NCBI GenBank assembly: GCA_033439765.1
Contig: JAULSN010000012.1
Location: forward strand, 558,001-622,000
Origin: Lasiosphaeria ovina
Taxonomy: Eukaryota; Ascomycota; Sordariomycetes; Sordariales; Lasiosphaeriaceae
Length of the DNA: 64,000 bases
Reading direction: 5' to 3'
Position numbers and translations under genes: made by a program
Part shown: positions 56,554 through 64,000 of the stretch, one piece after another
Layout: every line of letters begins with the position of its first letter
Numbering within the stretch: the first letter of the stretch is position 1
Notes under the pieces: generated by a model
Told to the model about the DNA's origin: nothing
The model's input: only the letters and a program-made list of their open reading frames with translations
Databases searched by the model: none

Positions 56554-59500
56554 GGCGACAAGATGTTTCAGGTAACGAGTGACGAAATCCGGAAATTCCA
56601 GGATCAAAGATGAGAGTTCAAGCAGAGATATCCCGCTTGAGTGACGACAACGATGCAGATGGGTGCCCCATATTATAAGGGAGACGCACAAAGGCAGGAC
56701 CCTGCATCTCACGCCATGCAAGATGCGTGCTACCAACAAATGTCACCGATGACGGGCTAATTCCAAGTTGATCTGACAGGGCCCCTGTGTGTTGGGAATG
56801 CAACATCACGGCCCAGGTAGGAGCAACGGCGGCTGATGCTCGTGTAGCTTTAACTGTGGAACGTGGCGTACCGCGAACACTTTTATGACTAGCTGGCCCT
56901 CTGATTCGTTAGCCATCCCAAACTGCCAAATCCCACAGTTAAAGCGACGGAGAGACATGGGTGAGGGTTGGTCAACCCCAGACTCCAAAGCCAACCAAAC
57001 CGAGTGGCACGACGCGGGGTAAACATCTATACGACGGTTGCCATGAGTTGCTGGAGTCGGGTGACCCCGTACCGATAATACGGTGCGGCCATTGGGCCGC
57101 TGCAAGGGCCAACCGAGCTCCAAAACCTCGTATCCAGGGCGTGCAACCACACGAACATCGGGTGCCAAGAATCTTGGCATTTCCATCCGGCTTTGGCGTC
57201 CGTTGAGCTGGAAAGAAATGTTCAGCAGAGGCCAGCGGGGCTGGGGAGAAAACATTGAATAGTTGCATCGCGGGCGTTCCTCGTAACACCAAATACGCGC
57301 CAGATGAGCCCACAGATGAGCCCACAGCTCACCGAGGACAAGGTCTATGGAGTCAATCCCTTGCTTTGCTGGCCGTCTGCCAAATATTCAATGCGGCTCA
57401 TCACGTGTTGAATACGAGGCGGCCATAAAAGCCCATGGAAGGGCCAACAGAGCCTATAAATGCAAGGGAGCCATATTTTGACAGCAGCCTGAGCTTGCGT
57501 GGCGTGAATAATATTTGTCACGAAATGCTAGGTGTGGAGGAACACGAGGTGTGGAAAACAGGGCAAGCAGGAACCAGACAATCGGAATCAGAGCCAGTCT
57601 CAGCCAATATGAAATACAGTCACGCGACAACAGCTTGGTTTATGCACGTGGTAAATTCTCCAAGTCGGACTCTTAGACTTCGGTGATGAAGAACAGGGAA
57701 GAGCCAGTTTGAGGTCCGAATTTACCTTGATCAAGGCCAGCGAAACCGAAAGCCAAAACTCTGCCTGTTTTCTCCTCACGCCAAACCCACAATGAGAGAA
57801 GTTGGGGCGGGACGACGTTGCGTCAATTATTCTCGTGCGGCCTCGACAATGTTTTGTTTTGGCCACCAATTTGTAGCCAATTCATGTGCAGCGCCCCCAG
57901 AGCTTGTACATTCGACCAATGTTGGTGGTGCAAACGTAACGCAAAGGTAAGTAGTTTGTGCGCTTCTCTCTTGCCTTTTATGCCGAGGCCCAGCCCACCT
58001 TGGAATCATCTCCGTGGACTGTGTCACTTTCAATCTCTCTGGGCCTGAATATGTCAGTTTACCATCACTGCACTGATTCCGTGAACGGTCCTGGACTAGG
58101 CTGGACATCATTTGTTGGGGGATGATGCAGGAATAATACTTAATTCTCCCTTTCCCTCTTTTCTCTCTCAATGTGAACCGCCTATCCCTTCTTCCTGTTG
58201 CTTCCGTCTCCCTTTTCGTCAAATAATTCTTTCGAGTTCCGAGCTCGAAGGCACGCATGTTCGTACCCTTTGCGCTGTTCTTCAACAAACTTTATCTAAA
58301 CTTAACTACCATTTATACACTGCGCAGATGTCAAGTTTGTCACAGCCGTGAGTTGAGAACTCTCGTGCCTTCCCCGTTGGTTGCAGGGGCGTGATTAATA
58401 GAACGACGCCCATGTCGAGTGTTGTGGCTGTGCAGCCTCAGCCTCGTCCCTGCCCGGAGAATGGGATGACTGATGTTTTCCAGTTGGGACACAGCAGAGC
58501 GCACGCTGACTCATGCTGCGGGCCAGGTCTGTAAATCGCATGTTAAATACTCAGTAATGAACTGTTCCAGGGCCCGGGGTCCCAGTGACAGTGGTTTGGT
58601 GACAGATTCCATTTGTGGTGCATGTGGCGTTCGTGGCTGGAGGGGACAAACTCCACGAGCACTGTGGTGCAGCGATTGTTTAGCCACGGATACGGCATCC
58701 CATCTCACCTAATTACAGAATACGGGGTTCGAAATAAGCTTTTTTGGCCTGGAGTCTGTCGGCTTAGCTTGACCGAATGGGTAAAAGCCGAAGCCGGCCG
58801 GTGCTGAACGCGATGTTTCGTCTCCAAGGCAGGTTAGGGCGAACGGGCTCAAAAAATGCGAAAGCCGCGGATTTACTGGGTGAAGCCACAGGCCTGGGAA
58901 TAACTCTAACAGGGAGGGCGCCGCTGGAGGTCTGTTCTGTGACGCCCAACAGGCCTCGCACACGCCGCCTCACAGGCGAGCAGACATGACACCAAAAGGC
59001 AGCCCAATTGGAGCCAACCGCTGCACGTTGGATGCCGCGCGGGACTTCTGAGCCCCAAAATGGGCAGTATTTGTGTCCGCGCCGCCAACGGCTCACCCGT
59101 GCACACTCCACCTGGGTCAGTCAATGGGAACCGGGTCTTTCACACGCAGCCCCATCCGATTTATCCGACGACCGACTGAACACAGACCGACCGAACTGCG
59201 AGTCGCACATGTTTGGCATTTGTTTGGGCCATTTGCTTGCTGTGCATAACAAGGTCCAGCATGTGGCGCCGCACAAGGTGCAGCAGGCCCAACAGTTGAC
59301 AGTTCCGCGGCTCGCTCCGCCCGGAAATGCGGTTGTCGTCTGTCAGCTCTCGACAGAACAAGTCCATAATCGCACTGCAAAAGCCGACGCGGTGTGGAAG
59401 GTGCAAAGTGACGTGTAGATCAGCATGGTGCAGCAGGGATGATTGCAGAAGCTGATCCTCAAGTTCTGGAAAGAATGGGTCATGTTCCTGCCCTGTTGGG

Positions 59501-60571
59501 ATGGGATGGGGCCCCGTTCTGCGCCGTGTTCCACACCCATGTCCAATCCGTTTTCCACGCCCTCGGGTCCTACTTGAGGTCGGCGTCGACTTGCACACCA
59601 CTTTGGGGGCCCAATGAGAGGCGTCGCTCTGGTCTGGGCCAGATCTGCTGCACAAAAGGATCCTTCTTCCGCCAGGCACATCGGCCAGTCAATCATCGGA
59701 CGGGTTCGGCGGCTGCCATGTTCACTTCCTTTGCGCTCAAGAGCCACCACGTTTTCTTAAGGGCACGCTCACCTTTCCTGCTCCGTCCTTGTCTCTCCTC
59801 CATCATTCTTGACTGCCCGCATCCTCAACAGTGCGCGGAGACGGGTGAGGCGAGGTCTTACCAGGAGTCAGACAAATAAAGTCGAAAAATGAAACCGACC
59901 GAATCTTATTCTTACTGATCGGGCCACAGTCTCTCCACCCCGCCGGCGGATTTCTGTCTCTCATTCCCACGCTTGCACTTGACCGTCTCCCCCCAGATCG
60001 CAGCAAAGTGCGCCGAACATGCCAACTTTACTCCAAAGAATGGAAACGGATTGTTTCACCGTCCATGCAATCTTCCACCTTTTAAGGACAAAGCTCCCTA
60101 CGTCCCCCCTTGCCCACACAGACATCCTTGACCCCACCGGCCATCCTTGGCCTCAATCATCACCCGATGCAGGGCAACAGGCCTCACTAAGTGGTGGGTA
60201 AGGCTGTTCCAGCCGAGACAGAAGGTCAAGGTGTGCGGCCAGGGTGTGACAAGGTCGTGGCAGATGTGGGCTTGCTTCTTCTGGCGGGGACGGGACTCGA
60301 GTGAAGTTTAATTCCCCGGGGGCGTATGGTCCCGTCTTCCAGTAACAGCCCAGGGACCCGGGCTGGTTAGTTGCGGAGTCGAAAAGTTATTTAACCTGCA
60401 ATGTCCACCTCGCCTGCTGTGCCTTCTTTCCGGCCGCAATTCGCTCCACTCATACAAAGATCAGCTGGTTTTGATCTCAACTTTCAATCCTCTTTCTCTC
60501 GTTCACTGCCTCGACTTTGCTGGCCAACAGTCCCAGGTTCCCCTCATAACCAATAATCATTCTCAACAAAC
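56554..60571. other. 4-kb intergenic region, no supported gene
   Basis: A possible first mini-exon (ATG at 58328 followed by MSSLSQ and a GTGAGT donor) is preceded by a good 5'-leader-like sequence, but I could not extend it into a convincing protein. Opposing open frames at 59,000-59,700 look spurious. A TATTTAA element at 60389-60395 belongs to the PLAC8 gene. Confidence 0.45.
60389..60395 (+). promoter_or_regulatory. TATA-like element of the PLAC8 gene
   Basis: TATTTAA about 180 bp upstream of the ATG at 60572, followed by a C/T-rich leader. Confidence 0.4.
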
Positions 60572-61175
60572 ATGGCACTACCGCCGCGACGCCAGGTCGA
60601 GGACTTCCCCGACTTGCGTGAGCACTGCTGCAGTTGTTCAGAGTCAATTTGTTGGCTGGGCTGGTTTGCCCCCTGCTTTTGTACGTCTCCTCGCTTTTTG
60701 CCAACGAAATGGGAATGTTTCACAGCCGATACAAACACTGACAAGATGTGATCGATACAGTGGTTGGGAGAACGCACAATCTTATGTATGATCAGGAGGA
60801 GGGGTGTGGTTGCAACCGTTATTGCCTTGTTTCGGGGGGCATTTGTGCGACAACACCCTATGTTGGCAGTTGGACGTAAGCATCCCAATTCGTCTTCTTT
60901 TCTTTGGCTTTTACTGCGCACCTTTCTTTCTCTAGATTGTCATCCGCTGATCACAATGAACATCAAGTGTCCCGTGTTTGATGCGCGGAGATATTCGCCA
61001 CAGGTATAACGCGCCGGGAACCTCGTTCAGTGACGTGTGGCGCCACACCTTTTTTTCTAGCTGTGCCGTTAGGCAGCAGTACCTACTCGTTCACAAGATC
61101 AAGGTCCATGATCATAATACAAAGCATTTGGTAACCAAGGAGTACGAGAGCGACAAAATGCCAGTGCACAACTGA
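60572..61175 (+). CDS. PLAC8-family cysteine-rich protein, 143 aa
   Basis: Three exons (60572-60680, 60761-60875, 60968-61175) with introns of 80 and 92 bp; the last acceptor (CATCAAG) is the one that keeps frame. The ATG has a good context (ACAAACATGG). Reassembled, the protein has CCSCSESICWLGWFAPCFLVGRTH, a second Cys patch (GCGCNRYC), and the C-terminal RGDIRHRYNAPGTSFSDVWRH then SCAVRQQ, the signature layout of PLAC8/fungal Cys-rich domain proteins (CCxxxxxCP-like patch, then the R-x-[DE]-I-R-x-R-Y box). PLAC8 proteins associate with membranes; relatives act in cell number control, calcium influx and heavy-metal resistance. The first cysteine patch has Ala-Pro-Cys where many members have Cys-Pro-Cys. 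Confidence 0.82.
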
Positions 61176-61688
61176 TGCAGTCATGGAGAGAGTGGTTGAC
61201 GTGGTTTTGAGCATGTAACAGATGAGACGGGCAGCGTTGCTATGAGAACTCACAAGAATTTCTTGCTATCATCTCTTAATAATTAAGTAGCTGGTTGCTA
61301 GTCCGTAGGCCGAGGATAATTAGAAACGAGAAAACAGAAACCAACGTCCCCGGGAGACGACTGTTGATGTTTGTTTGCTCCACAACATCCAACCAGGTTC
61401 TCCCGAAGGATGGTAAAAACATTTTAACCACGAAGAGGTGACGGGCAAAGTAATCGCAACTCCCCACACAGAAAGCCCAGAGGACCCATGTCCAAGTCCA
61501 TCGTCAGACTGATAAGCTTCAGCAGACCACCCATCAGCCTCCCAGGTTCCAATGAATCCAAGCCATGCATAACAAACCCAAAAGCGCGACAAGAAGTAGT
61601 TAAGTTTCACCCACGCCTCCCAAGCGTAGGTAGGGAATTAATTCCAAGGGATATACACGTCTCTCCATATTGAATCACAGCATCATCA
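61176..61688. other. Intergenic region between convergent genes
   Basis: No gene supported. Confidence 0.55.
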
Positions 61689-62809
61689 TCAATCCCTGAC
61701 GCCAGCCCAAGCACCATCCAGCAGCAGCAGCGACGGCGCATCCGTGCCTGCAGACCGCGTCTCGAACAGACACGTGCTGTTCTGCAGGTGCACGAACGCG
61801 CCGCACCACGCCAGCCGGCTGCACAGGTCGATGCAGTCGGTCAGCGAGATGGCGCGCAGCCAGCCGGCCGTCTCGCCGTCATTCTCACTCCCAGAGGTGG
61901 GTGAGGAGCCGGCGCCGCAGGTCAGCGTGAAGGTGAACCCGTTGAACGACGTCACTGTGTTGTTGGATGCTGGGCAGAAGAGTGGGACGCCGTTGATCAT
62001 GTTGTTCGTCAGTGGCGCGGGGGGTGCGAGTGGCGGTTGTGCTGTGGACGAGGAGGATAGGAGAGGCGGAGGGGGCGGGAATGGGGATGGGGACGAGGTT
62101 GGGGGGATTTCTTGCGCTGGGCTGGTTCGTAGGATACGGTAGGTGCTGGAGCTGGAGCTCGTGGGGAGGTATAGTGGTGGGCTAGGCGTGGCGACAGCGT
62201 TCGTGTTCGTGGTCTGAGCCGGGGGAGGGGGTGGGCTCGGGATCGGGATGCTGAAAGAGCTAGTGCTCGCGGGATTCAGTGGACCTGAAACGGGAACGCT
62301 GTCTGTGGCCGTGGTTGAGATTGGCACCAGACCCGGCGCCTGGTTTGCGGCCTGTGAAGGTTCGGCATGGTAAAACGCTGGCAGTGCGGAGCTGGGGCTT
62401 GCGGGCGAGTCGACAACGGTCCAGACTGGATCGGCACGGTGCTCGTTAGCGGTGTCAAGTGAGAGGGCGAGATGTGGTCGGCAACGGACCTGTTGCGACG
62501 GCACTGGTTACCGTAGAGCCCGCCGAGTCTGTCCATGGCAGCAGGGTGATCGTTTGGGTGGTCCATGTTTGGGTGGTCCACGTTTGGACGGGGATACCAC
62601 TGATGCTGTCCGGTGGGTGGGTATTCAAATCGTCTCGTCTGGCTAATTTGGCCAACACGGTCAACACAGGCGGAAGGAGAGTTGTTGTTATCACTTCACT
62701 TACCGACAGGGTCCCGACCATGGTGGCGATGATGGCGATGGCGAGGCAGTGCAGAGCCAAAAGACAACTGCACGGCAGCGAGAACAGCGAGAAGGAAGCT
62801 GAAGAGCAT
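61689..62809 (-). CDS. Secreted Pro/Ser-rich protein with PAN/apple-like C-terminal domain, 331 aa
   Basis: Three exons (62809-62704, 62642-62490, 62425-61689), total 996 nt. The N-terminus (MLFSFLLAVLAAVQLSFGSA) is a signal peptide, followed by a His/Arg cluster. The middle is Thr/Pro/Ser-rich with Pro runs, suggesting an O-glycosylated stalk. The C-terminal ~90 residues hold spaced cysteines (LFCP, TLTCGAG, LTDCIDLCSRLAWCGAF, NSTCLFE), the pattern of fungal PAN/apple-like modules, which bind protein or carbohydrate. Probably a cell-wall or extracellular binding protein. Nucleotide composition is like its neighbours. Confidence 0.75.
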
Positions 62810-63345
62810 CTCGACTGGTAGCTGGCTCGGGCGTGTTTAATACAGGTTCTGGTTGGCAGTGGGGAAAAGGAAAGATAGTTTGAGTAGGTTCTCGAGGCCG
62901 GGGAATAGGACGCTGAAGAAGAAGGGAGAAGAGAGTCAAGCAAGAAACGCATTACGGATTTATAAACACGAGATCGGGCGCTCGGCAGCTCCCGGCCGAG
63001 GGGCGATTCATGGTGGGAGTCTCCGAGTCATAACATCGACATCGAGGGCATCATACATGAGATGACACTGGGTGTGCTTTGCTGGATGACGAGACATAGC
63101 CAAACACGGGGTCCGTTCGAGACAACTGCCGACTCCCGAGTGCTCGACGGTACGTCTAACGTGTCCAGGCAAACACGTTCATCTAAAGACTGACGCCGCA
63201 TTGGAGCAATCAGAGTGGGACTGGAATTGGAAATTCTCTTGCTTCTCAAACTAAACTAAGTATACCGTCTCATATCCAAAGAACGAACCAAGGTAAAAAA
63301 AACCGCATTGTCCCACCAACCCCCACACAAACCGTTTCCGCCACC
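62810..63345. other. Intergenic region
   Basis: Nothing recognised between the PAN-like gene and the partial membrane-protein gene. Confidence 0.5.
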
Positions 63346-64000
63346 CTAGGCCCGCGCCTCGGCCTTCTCCTGACCACGTGCGTGCTTTCCGTGGCTCGCA
63401 ACATGCCTACTGCGACGCCTACTTTGGAACGCAGCGACTGCAGCGCCGAGCACGCTCAGCAGCGTCAGCACCAGCGCGTACAGCCCGACGAGAAACGCCA
63501 GGATCTCGGCCGTCTCGTGCAGGGGCGGGCGCGCAAAGTCGAGGGGCACGTTGTTGAAGGGGCCCTGGCGGTGCGTGGTCAGCTCGGCTGTGGCGACGGT
63601 GACGGCGAGCAGCACGGCCAGCAGCAGGGCCCAGGGGATGTTCCACACGCTGAAGCGCAGCGGTGGTGTTGCTGTCGTGCGGCTGCTGCTGCCGCGGTAC
63701 CGGTGGTGCGCGCTGCGGCCCTCAGCCTGGTGCAGGCACGTCAGCACCTCCTGCGCGTGCTGCCCGCGCGCCCGGTGCGGGTGATAGCCCGCCGAGCCGT
63801 GTACGTTTTCTTGTCCACCGCCGCCGCCCGCCTCGAGGGACTTGTCACCCCTACCGCCGCGCCGCCGCGTGACAAGACCGACGCCACGCGGGCCGACCAG
63901 GGCGACGGCGAGGATGAACAGGGCCACGGCGGTGGTGACGACGGCGACGAGCACGACGCCGACGGTCCAGACCTTGAGGAAGGTAGCAAAACCAGCATCG
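63346..64000 (-). CDS. Multi-span membrane protein, 3' part (truncated by window edge)
   Basis: The frame is open from the window end to the stop at 63346, so the start lies outside. Three strongly hydrophobic segments are seen: VWTVGVVLVAVVTTAVALFILAV-like near the edge, IPWALLLAVLLAVTVATAEL and ILAFLVGLYALVLTLLSVLGAAV, joined by a Gly/His/Arg-rich loop, with a basic C-terminal tail. No family recognised. The arrangement resembles small fungal integral-membrane proteins of unknown function. Confidence 0.7.
   Translation of the reverse strand, partial: DAGFATFLKVWTVGVVLVAVVTTAVALFILAVALVGPRGVGLVTRRRGGRGDKSLEAGGGGGQENVHGSAGYHPHRARGQHAQEVLTCLHQAEGRSAHHRYRGSSSRTTATPPLRFSVWNIPWALLLAVLLAVTVATAELTTHRQGPFNNVPLDFARPPLHETAEILAFLVGLYALVLTLLSVLGAAVAAFQSRRRSRHVASHGKHARGQEKAEARA

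Noticed and set aside
58328..58740. Possible gene starting MSSLSQ with a GTGAGT donor, continuing with an exon containing WDTAERTLTHAAGQ
   Set aside because: The first join works, but I could not find a consistent continuation or any family resemblance.
59008..59679. Opposed 130-170 codon frames on both strands
   Set aside because: No domain, no splice logic, and similar quality on both strands.

Overview
The window looks like a chromosomal segment of a filamentous ascomycete (Pezizomycotina, probably a Sordariomycete). Coding regions are GC-rich and interrupted by short introns (about 50-115 bp, GT-AG, one probable GC-AG). There is a lone dispersed 5S rRNA gene, plant- and fungal-wall hydrolases, a Zn2Cys6 regulator, a highly reducing polyketide synthase, and a retroelement whose two LTRs differ only by C-to-T type changes at CpA/TpG plus one indel, the signature of repeat-induced point mutation (RIP). 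No bacterial or viral gene layout is present.

Region by region. (1) 0.2-14.8 kb is a secondary-metabolism locus: an SDR-fold oxidoreductase-like gene divergent from a 7.8-kb highly reducing PKS, which ends tail-to-tail with a Zn2Cys6 regulator. The PKS is broken: a 1-bp insertion after the AT domain, four in-frame TAG codons in and before the methyltransferase domain, and a frameshifting deletion that removes the catalytic centre of the ketoreductase. Both neighbours read as intact. (2) 17.5-19 kb carries a secreted GH18 chitinase. (3) 21.6-21.8 kb holds a 193-bp MITE with 28-bp terminal inverted repeats flanked by TA. (4) 22-33 kb holds a small hypothetical gene, an S41-like secreted and probably GPI-anchored protease-like protein, a GH7 endoglucanase and a TRIP4/Rqt4-type zinc-finger gene. 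(5) 33.9-38.6 kb is a 1,537-residue Hst3/Hst4-type sirtuin. (6) 39.3-43.8 kb is a scarred stretch: a 2.8-kb LTR element with 5-bp target duplication, a 5S rRNA gene, and a DUF6603 gene remnant. (7) 44.7-54.6 kb contains a nucleoside-phosphorylase-fold protein of the kind that heads fungal NLRs, here without a NACHT, two or three hypothetical genes, and a CorA-like two-TM protein with a triplicated intron/exon unit. (8) 54.7-64 kb has a small NIF3/YqfO-like protein, two Ser/Thr/Pro-rich secreted proteins, a three-exon PLAC8-family gene, and the 3' part of a multi-span membrane protein cut by the window edge.

How the genes fit together: SDR, PKS and regulator are arranged like a biosynthetic cluster, but the PKS lesions argue that no functional megasynthase is made from this allele. 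Chitinase, endoglucanase and the S41-like protein are secreted, but nothing in the sequence ties them together beyond proximity. Exon structures given here were built by hand from splice-site consensus, reading-frame continuity and family resemblance; summed exon lengths are divisible by three wherever a complete model is given.
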